64,000 bases of DNA, from positions 173,946 through 237,945 of the forward strand of contig DF239288.1 in the NCBI GenBank assembly GCA_000507305.1. Direction: 5' to 3'. The stretch is from Breviolum minutum Mf 1.05b.01 (lineage: Eukaryota; Sar; Dinophyceae; Suessiales; Symbiodiniaceae). The position numbers and the translations under genes were made by a program. Below, in pieces: positions 35,219-46,500 of the stretch. The notes beneath the pieces are model-generated. The model was not told where the DNA came from and did not search any database. It worked only from the letters and a program-made list of their open reading frames with translations. Position 1 is the first letter of the stretch. Each line of letters starts with the position of its first letter.

Positions 35219-35515
35219 AGAACGTCCGCTGTTGTCGGCGTATCCCAATGCCACATTCACAAGCATCACAAGTAGAGACATGGAAAGGGCATCCACCAAA
35301 TTGAGAATTGGGGCTTTCCATGGCAAGTACCACGGCACCTGGCACTGGCACTCATTCCGTACCTCTTTGTTGTTTCTTTCTTACAGTACATCACCCGGCC
35401 TTGCAAGAAGTCACGAGATGTCGAATTCATTTTACAAAACGAATATGCACAAACATTCTTCTTGACTACCTGGCTACCTTCAGTTCTGACATCTTCCAGT
35501 TGGCTCCCCTGTGAC
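35219..35515. repeat. Mosaic of two copied fragments
   Basis: Bases 35219-35333 are essentially identical to 36964-37077, an internal part of a membrane-protein exon that would read GYADNSG and APILNLVDALSMSL on the - strand. Immediately next to it, 35336-35515 matches 44013-44165 with small differences. The two source regions are about 7 kb apart, so this stretch was built from two separate copies. It sits just beyond the 3' end of the large membrane-protein gene. Confidence 0.9.
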
Positions 35516-35969
35516 ATATCCTAGTTTTCAGCTGATGAGCCAAACATTTCCAGTAAGACCGACATGGGATGCAATGATGGCAGAAAGTAAGTCTGAAATT
35601 CGGATCTGGCGATGTAACTTCAACTTGGAGGCTTGAGGTCGATCAACGAATCCTCGTATGTTTTTTTTCCTTGAAGCTCGGCTCAGGTGAATTTTGGAAA
35701 ATACTTCGGAACGATTTGGCTTTGGCAGCAACATTGCTCTTAGAGCTGAAGTGGCGCAGACGTTGCGTCAACACAGCTGTCTGCCTAGGGCGACTAAGGG
35801 AAACCAAAGCACCTCTGAAGAGGAACTCAAGGCAAAAAACCACGCTTGTTGCGGGCAGTGCGAAACTTCGAGACCGCTGGAAAGTCAGAGGAGACAATCC
35901 AAAAATCTTCTGCAGTCACTGAAGTCCCAAAATTTGTTAAACAATTGCACAATTGTGCTCCTAGTGTGC

Positions 35970-38900
35970 TCACACATCTGCCGTCTTGGTCTTCTCATCG
36001 TCACAAGACACAAGCTCATTTGCATCGTTCTCCAATGTACTGGTAGTATTTCTTGTGGAAGCAACAGAGTCGCCGAAGCTGTTGCGGCTATGCTTGCGCT
36101 TGCCACTGGCGATTCGTTTTATTCCGGAGACCATGCTGTGTTCGCTGACTTGCATCTCAAGCTCATCTGCGAGGATATTCATACAAGTGTGAACCAAACT
36201 TAGGTCATACACAGAGAGGTTCCCAAGATCACGAACGAGCTTGTCCTCCAAGCCATGACCCTGTTCCTTCAAGAACACCTTGGTGGCCATTCTGGGGATG
36301 GGAGGATGGGAATATTGCATGGGAACTGCGAGATCCACTCCAAAAGCATCAGTTTTGTTACAGTTGACCCTCAAGATGACACCCAGGCACTGCCACATCC
36401 ATCATGGTCCTGAACACAGTCTTGGGATCTTGCACACGTCCAAGATTGAAGACTCTTAGCTCCCCCTGGCTACCCAAAGCTGCCCGGTAGAAGAGAGCAG
36501 AGATCCCCAAGCAGATCATGAAGCCGAGAATCATCAGCATAGAGACTGAAATCACCTTAATGACTCAACAAACGGTCACGAAGAGGGTCACGGAGCGTCA
36601 TGAAGGGTCCAATGAGACCAATGAGTCCAATGAGTCCATTCCACTAGCCCCTCTTGCTCCAGCAATGCTTTCTCAAGGGAACTTGTGGCTCTTCCATCTG
36701 CCCCCTCACCGAATCGTTTTATTTGTTCCGTCGCTAAAATGACTCCCAAAAAATTCATCAGCAAGTTTTATCGTTTCAGTTTCACCAGTTCAAGTGCACT
36801 TTCTTTTGGGCTATATTTCATATTTAGATATATTGCAGTTTGAGTAGTTTTCATCTCGCTCATCACTTCTGCGGTGGCTTCATGTCCCACCCCCCAGAAA
36901 GACAAAGCGCTGTAACTCAAAGCACAAGTGACAGTTCCCAAAGACTGAAGAACTTCCGTCGCGAAACGTCCGCTGTTGTCGGCGTATCCCAATGCCACAT
37001 TCACAAGCATCACAAGTAGAGACATGGAAAGGGCATCCACCAAATTGAGAATTGGGGCTTTCCATGGCAAGTACCACACTTGCAACACAAGGGATGTTTG
37101 CAAGATCATATTCATCAAAGTGAGCCGCAGGCTTGGCGTATTGGTAGCCAGCACTCCTGGCAACACGAGCAAGGGACCTCGAGCCAAGAGAACCAAGCCA
37201 AACCACCATACATTGGGTCTGAAGCGGAAGACCAGAAAGCGAATGGCTCCCAACCTGCACGGACAATCGTCTATATACAGACCTTCTTGGTCAAATATCT
37301 CAAACCAACAGGACACACTACAATCAACAACTTACTGCATCGATATAGTCAAATGACTGATGTAAGGAGGATGGGAAAAGGATCATCGAAGATCTATCTG
37401 AGTGGTTTGTGGATCCGTGAATGTGTTCAAGCAATGCCAACTAATTTTTGAACAAATCACGGTACCAGACATACTCACAGTGCTTGGCTTTTCTTTGACA
37501 TTGTTCCTTTCAAGGTCTTTGTTGCTGATGTTGTTTGATGGTTTGCTTGATTGTGTTCAGGTGCGTTTGATGGTCCTTGATTCCTTGAGGGTGTCTGATG
37601 GTGATTCACGGTGCTTGGACCAAGCCATAAAGCCTATGATGACTTTCAAATTCATGGCCTCCAGGATCCAAAAAATATAGCATGGTGCAAAAGGCCCCTA
37701 ATTCATGGCGAACCAACATCACATGAAACTGCTCAAAAATCACTGCACTGCCTTGGTTTGCCAGACCACTTTGGTGCACTCCATGCTGCATAGCAAGCAG
37801 AAGCGATGAAGACCAAGGCAAGGCACATGACACATGCTCCAAAGGCTTGCATTGTAACCTGCAACGCTGCAACACCCGCTTGTCAACCAAGCAACACGAC
37901 CCAGCCATGAAGCATGTGAAGAGGGTCACAACGCGAAAATCTGCATGTCAAATGGCAAAGTGAATCCAGGATGTCCAAAAACTTTGCTTCCAGCTATGTC
38001 CAAAAGCTTTCAGGTGCGAACACAGAACGCTTCAAAAAAAGGTCTGTCCTAAAATCATTGGAACCCAAAATACGAGTGTCATATTCTTCGAAGCATATTC
38101 TATATTATCTATATATGTTATAATGTATAATCGTAATGCTGAAATCTTCCGCCTCACGAGGAAAACATCCACGGGACTCAGATATTCCTCACTCACCTTG
38201 CTTTTTTGATGGCTGTTCTTTTTCAGTCCCGGCCAACCTGGTCACTCGTGTCGCAAAAGACGTTGGGGTACTTCAGAATGCTTTGTTCGCCGGTAGGATG
38301 CTCGTAGCACATGTAAGGCAGCAGCCCGACATTGCCTTGATGAGCGTTTCACTTGGGCGTTTCACGATCGCAGGTCAGATTGCCGTGTGAAAAAAAAAGG
38401 TACAGTCAGTTAAATGATGTTAAATGCATGAAAAGGCAGACTTGGCAAGGTGCACATGGTCGTAAATCCAACCTGCAAGAACTGCCCAGTGCAACTGATC
38501 GTCTTGTACTTCTCCCATGCAAGGCCCTTGCGCTTCATAATGGGTATGAAATTGGTCAGAAGACCAATAGCAGGCAAACCTGCTGTTGCCCCAAAGAAGA
38601 ATAGGGCAGTGAATGCGTAGCGGCTCACATTGCCACCAGCTGCACAAGCAAAACCCAAGGCGTCGAGGTCAAAGGTGAAGAGGGAAGCAAAAGACAAGAT
38701 GTCTCCCAGGCCGGCAGGCCACGGAACACTCACGGTGCTCAAGACACCCAGATTCTGCATAGTGCCAAGCAACATCCCCAAAGCCCCAGTGGTGCACATC
38801 ATGGTACTGGCTTTACCAGTGTACTTACCTTGGTGGTTGAACCAACCCATCTGAAAAAGATTAGTCAAGATGGGAATCTTCCACAAGGGGTGAAAATGAA

Positions 38901-40646
38901 AAATATTTCAAACTACCACCGAGAAACTAGTTAGCGAATAGTATGTGACCACAAGCCCAAGACAAATTGCGGCCAATGCGGCTGCCCAAGCCACTGGTAC
39001 TCCAACTCCACACTCCTGGCAGGCACCTGAGCCCCAATACTGCCCTGCAGGACAGTCACCACAAGTGAGACCCACACGAGCATCCAGGCATTGACCAGGG
39101 GCACCACCAGGACAAGCAAATGGCTCCGCGCACTTGTACATGTCCAGCGGAGACTCCGGATTGGCCCGGAAGCCCCTTTCCACTGTTGGGTAGTCAGACT
39201 GGGCACTGGATGACAGGTTTCGATCGTTCAACTTTTGCAAAGTGCTGCCTACAGGACAGGTGAGGCCTATTGAGCATTCCACACACTTGGCATTGGAATC
39301 TTCAATGGTCCCTCCAGGACAAATACAATCCGCCAAAGACGAAGCACCCTGGACTGAGGTGGTACGAGATGCATGGCATGGAATGCATGCTGTCTGTCCT
39401 TGCGAGGGCTGATATTCACTCACACCACATGCTGAACACTCCTTGCTGCCATAGTTGTCACTGATGTAGCCCTTGGGGCATGGCTCACATTTGGTGGAAA
39501 ATGTGTTGGGCTGGCTGTACCCTGGCGGGCATAGCTTGCATTGAAAAGTCCGTCCCTCATCATCCAACACTTCCTCCGACGCAGTCCCGGCTGGACAAAG
39601 GCCACAGTTCACAGCACCTGTCCGGTTGGCAACAAAACTCCCCTGGGCATCAACCATACCGAAGCCTGGGTCGCAGTTGGTTTCCACTGGCTTCCATTTG
39701 TCCCATCTTTCTTTGTTGTTTTGAATCCACTCGCAAGCAACGGTACGGAAGGTGGCATTCGGCTCTGTCAGATCAAGAAGGAGGTCTTGCACTTCAGCCA
39801 GCTCAAAGGTGATCTTGGCCACAAATCTTTGAACTTTGCTGGCCTGGGTTTTCAAATCATGTTGCGCTAAGCTGCTAACAGTGCCACTGATTTTGCAAGT
39901 CACGATTTAGGTCTTGACGAATAAATTGGCACAATTTCACTCATCATCCCACACCTAAAATCTCCAAATAAAATGACAAATCTAGTGATGATAGCAAGGT
40001 GCTTTTGACTGCAAATTCTGGCTGACCATTTTGGACACGTAGCTGCCAGATCCCCCGGTTTTTTTGTCTCCGGCAGCCCATTCCAGGGCACTGTGGCGAG
40101 GAAATACCACCTCCGCTGGCTGCATATCGATGAAAGTGGAATCAGGCACCCACCAATAGTGCAGCGATCGAAACGACTGCACATGGCTAACGAAATTGGA
40201 CCACCCATCTGAGATGCCAATGGCGGCTGGAATTCCATAAGCTGTGGCCCATTGCATCATCGCCTGCAATTTCCAACCATCACCCGCTGTGAACGTTGGG
40301 ATGCACGTAGATGTATCATGGCGACATGCTGGAGAAAACCACCAACGTCCGTCTGGGCACTTGGCAATGTAGCCATCCCCTTCTGGAGCAACTCCATCGT
40401 AATCGCCCGAATATTGGGCGTAATCGCTCATAGCCTCCTTGTTACTCATCTGGGTCTCGCTGCACTGTCGCAGTTCTGAAATGTTCACTGAGGAGATGGA
40501 ATCAAAGTACTGCTTCGGGTTGTGATATGTTGTGTTGTAGCCTGGCTTGCGAACAAAATGCATGAAGGTGAACAAGGACCAGAGGCCAAGACACTTCCAA
40601 TCAAACACCCAACACGGAAAAAATCACCACCACCACCACCACCACC

Positions 40647-40677
<31 letters not shown>

Positions 40678-40705
40678 GAACAACAACAACAACAACAACA
40701 ACAAG

Positions 40706-40785
<80 letters not shown>

Positions 40786-42836
40786 CCACACCGACAACGA
40801 CAACGACAACGACAATGACGACGACAACGACAACGACAAGCAACAAGCAACAAGCAACAAGCAACAAGCAGCAAGCAGCAAGCAGCAAGCAGCAAGCAGC
40901 AAGCAGCAAGCAGCAAGCAACCAGCCAATAAACAACAAACAAAAGCCAACAACCAACAGCCGGCCAACAACCAACGGCACCAAACATCTATGACGAAGCC
41001 ATGCTACCCAAGTAGAAGTTCAATGCAAGGCCATTGTCTTCGTACGCTGCTTTGAGGACGGACCTTCTGAGGTAGATGGATTCCTCCCCATCATAACCTC
41101 AAAAATGACGTATTGATTCAGGGCAGAGATCTCAAGCCCTGCCAGCTGAGAATTCGTACGTCTCAGAATTCTTTCACCCAGGGACGCAACATTCAAAATA
41201 GCGATGAAGATCATCGATATCAAGGTTTTGTTTCATTGGGGATGCTTTGAACTTCTTCAACACTCCTCATGTAAAGAAAACCAGAAATGTCTCAATATTC
41301 GAGTGACACCCTTCCACACACTTGCCAGAACCTGTGCAACCTGAAAACTATGAATTTCTGAGATGCTGTAGCGCATCAAGCGGAACCTTTGATTACTTCC
41401 ACAAACCTTGCATTTTCAATACAGTATGCTGCTATGCTAAACATGTTTTTCTTTCACCTATAGACCTGTGGTTTGTAGGTCCTTGTAGAGTGGAACTTGG
41501 GCAGCTATATAGCAGCTGTAAGAAGTTTCTTCCACCCCTACACACTGGAAACACCGGAATGAGACCACAGCCAAGCAGCCCATTCCTCCCAGGTCGACAG
41601 AAGCTATGCGTGGGTTCTGCCTGTTGAACTTGTCCCTCGCAGACGAATAGCTGCCAACCCAGGAGTCAATGCTGACATGGACCTTGGTTTCGTATCCATG
41701 GCAGCCCCTGTCACTGGCATTGTCGAAGTCGGTACATCCTGCCAATGCATAGATGGGACTTGCACCATTCCCACCCTTCACAGGGTGCGGTATGGTATGA
41801 AATCCCAAAGCTTCTTCGGTGAGTATCGAGGTCAGAACGGTGAGAAGTTCCGAGGATTGCCAAGTACAAACAAGAAAGCCGACAGGCATGTCATTTCCTG
41901 CCAGGGAGACTTGGTGATTCACACACTTGAAAACGCAAAAGTGCCGCTTCGGCAACTCGCACTAGCTCAAGTATTGGTTAATGTTTAGCCTGTCTAGCTG
42001 ATTGCTCTTTCCAAGCATTCATTATGCATGCAACTGCCGGTTATCCAAATTCATGGAAAGTAGATTATGGGGAAACACCTTTTGGGCAAATGACCTTCAA
42101 CACCAGAAACAAAATACATCTGCGGCAGACGCCATCCACAGGCAAGACAACAAACTTGCCCAGCTCCCAAAAAATCTATTGCTGACTTGAAAGGGCCTAA
42201 ACTCCGGAAGAAAAAAAGTTACAGTATACCAGCTTTTGAAATGGGGGGGACCTTAAAACCATATGTGGGGGACCTTAAAACCTTATCATGTCTTTGAAAG
42301 AGAGCAAGCTGCAAAATCCACAGTGAGGACTTGCTGGGTCTGTTTTTGACTGTGAAAATCCAAATGACAAATGGGATGTCTCATGTTGAGCAGCAGAAAA
42401 AAATGACCTGGAAATGTTGAATGTTTCTATGAAACCAATGGGTTCCAGGGCCCGAGCAAGTGGGGTCGACACACCTGTATTCTCAAGTTTGTTTCATGCT
42501 TCAAAGGCCGAGATTGGAAAGACATCATCAGAAAACCCCGACGACGGGCTGATGCCTGCGTTATCCTGGATGTACTGTCGTTCGCTTTCCGGCACTCCAT
42601 CATCCAGGCAAAGTTCAGCGCCAATGCCTGACCAGAGGCCTGTGGCCCCGCTCGGTGGTAGGGATATGAAACCACCAGTGAAACCGTCCAGTTCTTCTCA
42701 ATTCCAGCATCCGAAACTGTCTCAACACGCTCGTTTTGTAGAAAATTGTGAACAGCATTGTCCTGTTCCCCTTTTTCGGAAGCACCCAGCCTAGCACTAG
42801 GAAAGCCAGAGCACTCCACTTGCCCGTGTTGCCCAT
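35970..42836 (-). CDS. Solute-binding (OpuAC-like) + GCC2/GCC3 cysteine-rich + multi-membrane-helix protein
   Basis: A candidate start at 42836 begins a signal-peptide-like MGNTGKWSALAFLVLGWVLP. Exons near 41915-41640 (LTSILTEEALGFHT), 41214-41040 and 40560-39990 (LHYWWVPDSTFIDMQPAEV) resemble the glycine-betaine/choline-type periplasmic binding domain of ABC importers. Exon 39903-38908 is a long cysteine-rich part with GCC2/GCC3 (ephrin-receptor-like) repeats such as CGLCPAGTASEEV, CKLCPPGYSQPN and CEPCPKGYISDN, ending in a membrane helix. More helices follow in exons about 38850-38410, 37880-37760, 37316-36790 and 36555-36370, with a short exon at about 38338-38236 (LLPYMCYEHPTGEQSILKYP). 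The soluble tail (36340-35970) ends DDEKTKTADV and a stop. It is probably a surface receptor or channel-like protein that senses a small solute; the ligand is unknown. A large microsatellite fills one intron (40624-40920). Confidence 0.75.
38908..39903 (-). CDS. Cysteine-rich GCC2/GCC3-repeat exon (part of the 36.0-42.8 kb gene)
   Basis: An open frame of 331 codons. Residues 1-70 finish the preceding extracellular domain (LTEPNATFRTVACEWIQNN). From about residue 75 a ladder of paired cysteines spaced CxxC-P-x-G gives several GCC2/GCC3 modules. The module near residue 185 (CICPGGTIEDSNAKCVEC) and the final CGDCPAGQYWGSGACQEC are typical. A hydrophobic helix (VAWAAALAAICLGLVVTYYS) closes the frame, placing the cysteine-rich part outside the cell. 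The module chain is complete and without breaks. Confidence 0.85.
   Translation of the reverse strand: MTCKISGTVSSLAQHDLKTQASKVQRFVAKITFELAEVQDLLLDLTEPNATFRTVACEWIQNNKERWDKWKPVETNCDPGFGMVDAQGSFVANRTGAVNCGLCPAGTASEEVLDDEGRTFQCKLCPPGYSQPNTFSTKCEPCPKGYISDNYGSKECSACGVSEYQPSQGQTACIPCHASRTTSVQGASSLADCICPGGTIEDSNAKCVECSIGLTCPVGSTLQKLNDRNLSSSAQSDYPTVERGFRANPESPLDMYKCAEPFACPGGAPGQCLDARVGLTCGDCPAGQYWGSGACQECGVGVPVAWAAALAAICLGLVVTYYSLTSFSVVV
39985..40560 (-). CDS. Solute-binding-domain exon (part of the 36.0-42.8 kb gene)
   Basis: A clear coding exon. The aromatic-rich phrases GYIAKCPDGRWWFSPAC and LHYWWVPDSTFIDMQPAEV, followed by FPRHSALEW, match the C-terminal lobe of OpuAC-type binding proteins. In that family, tryptophans form the cage for quaternary ammonium ligands such as glycine betaine. 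Cysteines in C-PDGRWWFSPAC suggest extracellular disulfides. The upstream end borders the large intronic microsatellite. Confidence 0.7.
40624..40920. repeat. Compound microsatellite (CAC)n-(CAA)n-(GACAAC)n-(AAGCAAC)n-(AAGCAGC)n
   Basis: The unit changes stepwise from CAC triplets, to CAA triplets interrupted by AAG, to GACAAC hexamers, then AAGCAAC and finally AAGCAGC seven-base units. It lies in an intron of the large membrane-protein gene. All long Q/N/H/C/L/V frames across it are artefacts. Confidence 0.97.
42241..42283. repeat. Short tandem duplication
   Basis: The phrase ggggggaccttaaaacc occurs twice in a row, separated by atatgt. It is probably a slippage product in intron sequence. 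Confidence 0.7.
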
Positions 42837-43710
42837 TATTACTGTGGTCAAGCTATTAAAATGATCAACCCGACTGTTTGTTCCCAAAGTGCTGGCAAGG
42901 ATGGGCGTAGCAGGAGCGTGAGCTGCACAAATCAAGCTTGAGCCAGGATTTAAGCCGCCCAGTGCAGAAGCCATCAGGTCACGTGTCACGAGCCACAAGC
43001 AAAGCGTCAATTCACCGAAAAATGGTTTACAGTTTTCAGTAACTCAAGAGTCAAGGGTCTTCTTCCCACTTTTCCGAAGGGAACACAAGTCAGACTTCTG
43101 AGACCGAAATATAATGCGCCACGACATCTCTTGACAGAATGTCTACTACAAGAACTCCGACCAACCCTTTTTTTGTGTCAATTGTGGCTCCTGGATTCGT
43201 GACTTCTTCAAATCGTCGCAAAAAAGTGTGAAGGAAATTGAACCAAGAGATCTTGTAAACTCCCAAACTTCAAACTTGAGAAATAAATGCTTTGCAAAGC
43301 CACCTGATACTTAAATCATCTTAAATCTGAAATCGACACATCCATCTTGAGTGCACATTGAACTCATGTTTGAGTGGTGTTTCATGGTTTTTCTATGGCT
43401 GACTCGGCTTCACAGCAACCAAATCCTGACTTTTTTCATGCGCACGCCAATCTCATCCACCCCCATCCTGGCAAGAGGCTATCGGGAGGGGCAAGCGTGC
43501 AAGGTAACTTCAACATTCTATGCGGCATTTTCATACATTTTGAGGCTCTGATGCAAAGTTCAATGACTAAATTGTGAGGCTCCTTACACATTCCCTATTG
43601 CTATTTCTTCACAGCTACAATGTTCAAATGTTTTCTTGTCGCTTCTGCAGTCTTTTGCCCTAGTTCACTTCCTCCACTGCCATGTCTATGTTCACCGTTC
43701 CTCACCCCTA
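42837..43710. other. Between-gene stretch, little supported
   Basis: This lies upstream of the membrane-protein start and downstream of the next - strand exon cluster. A - strand reading through 43010-42837 is open into the candidate signal peptide, so an extra 5' exon is possible. Nothing else is convincing. Confidence 0.4.
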
Positions 43711-45300
43711 CTCAACAGTAAAGCGAATCATCTCTCCCAGCACTTTATCCTGAAGACTTTGCAAGTACTCCCTGCGGCTATCCAGCTTCAGCAATAGCGC
43801 CTCAGTGGGAAACATATCATCGGAAACACAAAAGCATAAAACATCGAAATCATCAAATCATCAAACCACAGTACCGTCACCCAATCGAAACGACGATGCA
43901 ATCTCTCTCGGAGGATGTCTTTAATAAAATGACAGATTCTTGGTGAAGTCGGATCGGTGGGCACTCACATTCACATAGGGATGGAAGGAGAAACTGCCAA
44001 GCTTGGAATCTGTGTAGCACCTGGCAGTGGCACTCATTATGTACCTCTTTGTTGTTTCTTTGTTAGATCACCCGGCCTTCCAAGAAGTCACAAGGCATTG
44101 AATTCATTTTGCATTCTTTCTTGACTACCTGGCTACCTTCAGTGACATCTTCCAGTTGGCTCCCCAGCAAAGAATCCTTTGCCCTTGGACCTTTATGCTG
44201 GCGCTTGTGGCACTGGGGGAACTTGCCAAGTCAAAATGTCTCCCCCATCCACTTGGATATTTTGGGTCCAACACTGGAAAACCAGTGGATAGTGAAGATT
44301 AATCAGGAATCGATTTACCCACTTTTGCCACAGTTTGGGCAACCCCCAATGGATATTCAACAAGAGATTTTGTTTGATCCGTTCAGAACATCCCCGTAAC
44401 TGAGGTCCTATGGCATTGTCTCAGGAGTTCCTCCTGGTGGGTCTGTGTTGCTGAGTTTTTTTTTCTCTGGACCCAATAACCGCATCTCCAAATACAAGCG
44501 AAAAGTCACAAAAGTATAATAAGCTTGTTTAGCTTACTTTATTTGAACGACCATGTGTTCCCCAGCTGCCAAAAGAATTGTTTTTTTCAACCAACCCCTG
44601 CTCGAAAACTTCCGCGAATGCCTCTGAGTTGGTGAAAAGGGCAGACCTGAGACACTTCTTGGAGATGGCGGTTTCCACAAGATCAGCTTCATTTAGATAC
44701 CAACACAACTGTTTTTTCATTTAAAATAGTACAAATAGTATCAAAACGAAATATCGATAACAGATATGATATATACTCATACACATAACTATCTTCTTAT
44801 GATTAATCTCGAACAGGCACATTCACAATGTTCAATATGTTTCGGTAAAGCAAAGGCATTTTGCCAAGTGGCAAGGACAGCGGCTCAGGACTCGGTGTCA
44901 AGATTTGAAATGTGAAGCCATCCTGGTGGGCCCAAAGGTGGGTCTAGTAGGTTCCAATAGATTTTCATCCATGCACACATGTACCATAAGTTCAAAAAAT
45001 ATGTTTTTCATCATGTTTTTATCCACTTCATCCCTCAAAACACCATTCTGAATGTCGATTCTCCAGATTGGCAAACGCCATTTTGGCTGCCACGACCTTC
45101 CATCCCTGCAATGTCTCACCTCATCTGCCGAACTTCGTGGGGAGTGTTCCGAGTGTTCCCGGGTCCAATTGGAGGCATCGTCGGGAGTTTCCAAGATCTC
45201 AGGAAAGGTCAATTCCAAGAAATGCCTGGAGTTTCCGGCAACCCACGATGGGATTCGGAAGGAGTTTCAGTACTTACGAGACGCCACTCGTCGTTTAAGC
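43711..45300 (-). CDS. Unidentified spliced gene, C-terminal exon clear
   Basis: The - strand exons read plausibly at about 45220-45000 (LTFPEILETPDDASNWTREH and WRIDIQNGVLRDEVDKNMM), 44720-44530 (NEADLVETAISKKCLRSALF) and 43815-43711 (EALLLKLDSRREYLQSLQDK, then a stop). The last is amphipathic and looks like a genuine C-terminus. No domain is recognised. The middle part (about 44013-44165) contains the fragment also found at 35336-35515. Confidence 0.4.
44013..44165. repeat. Fragment shared with 35336-35515
   Basis: Matches 35336-35515 in direct orientation with small insertions in the other copy. The - strand reads GSQLEDVTEGSQVVKKECK here and a similar phrase at 35.5 kb, so it may derive from an exon. 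Confidence 0.85.
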
Positions 45301-45623
45301 TAAGTCCATCTTCCAGTTTCACATAGATGGAGAAAAGTGGATAGGACTGCATTAACATATTAACAAATAACAAGAAGTTTTAAGTTGAAGAAACGCAAAA
45401 ACCCAAAATAGGATTAGAAATGGAAACAACAACGCTGGAGTATGGTCGCAAAAACAAATACGCCATGGAGGATGGGACTTGATATCATATTTCAAACACG
45501 AGCATTCAAACAAGGAACTTAATGGATATGGGAAGTCACATCTCTGAAATTTCAAGTGGATCTTTGTGTATCCATGCTGAATTTCTCAATCATCCACTCC
45601 CAGATTGCTTAGTTCATCAATGC

Positions 45624-46036
45624 TGCCTGATGATTTTTTCACTGCTACTGGTAACATCTGCCGGCAGCATCTGACGCTTGCGAACCTGCAAAAAACAAAA
45701 GAACGAGGAGTTTATATTGGAGAACTCTGTAAGAAAAGATGGACGTTAAACGTAGACACCGCGTAGTGTAGTGTGTTGAAAAATGCGGTGGAATGTTGTA
45801 TACTGACTGTATACAATAATTGTTTGACATCCACCCAAACCACCAAAATATCCAAAAATGCTGAAGTTGCTAGTGGTGTAGATTTGCATTACATTGCCAC
45901 GCCTCTTGTAAGAGATCTTCACGCCGAAGCTCTTGCAAACGACGTGCTTCGAAAAGGGTGGCGAGCATGTCTCATACATGACACTTCTTGACCTGTCGTG
46001 GGGACATGTTGTTTTCACAAATTGAACTTCGTCCAA
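45624..46036 (-). CDS. Unidentified short gene end
   Basis: A C-terminal exon (about 45690-45624) reads VRKRQMLPADVTSSSEKI and then a stop, after an acceptor cag. Upstream, 46036-45890 is open on the - strand (FSKHVVCKSFGVKISYKRRG). The opposite strand is also open across 45890-45990, so that upstream piece is uncertain. No family is recognised. Confidence 0.35.
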
Positions 46037-46500
46037 CCGTGTGATGTGTTTTGTCCCTGTGACTCACCACAGAACACCAGCAATTCTAAGGTTATCTGTG
46101 ACTAAACATCAACATACATCAACCGACCGCCTTAGATTTCTATATTATGTGCGTGTATGTGCGTGATCAGCCTCACGAAATTTAGACCGTGAAACTTAAT
46201 ACAAATGTACAGCATCATTTTAGTATAATGATCATGTGTAGTTATTTGAGGACTCGCAGCCACAAGCCCTCAAACAATGATATCACAAGAAGGAACGCAA
46301 CGCGCCTTCTTGCCAGTTCTTGAGCCAAATCAAGTCGCAAGTGCGAAATGAGTTTGTACTGCATGGTAAGATATACATGAACTGAATGAGAATCTGTACG
46401 TACACTCTTGAGGGTATGGTTTTGTACCACATTTGATTTCTCCCCCCTTGAGTGAAGTTCATGTTGCCCTAAATACAATTTCTGGGTGCCTACGACAGCT

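Noticed and set aside
40485-40993. Gln-, Asn-, Cys-, Leu- and Val-rich frames on both strands
   Set aside because: They follow the compound microsatellite in an intron; only the part beyond it (below 40560) is genuine coding sequence.
46311-46335. tttggctcaag on the - strand, resembling the end of the dinoflagellate spliced leader
   Set aside because: Only 11 bases match, the upstream half of the leader is absent, and no gene start follows it. Likely chance.
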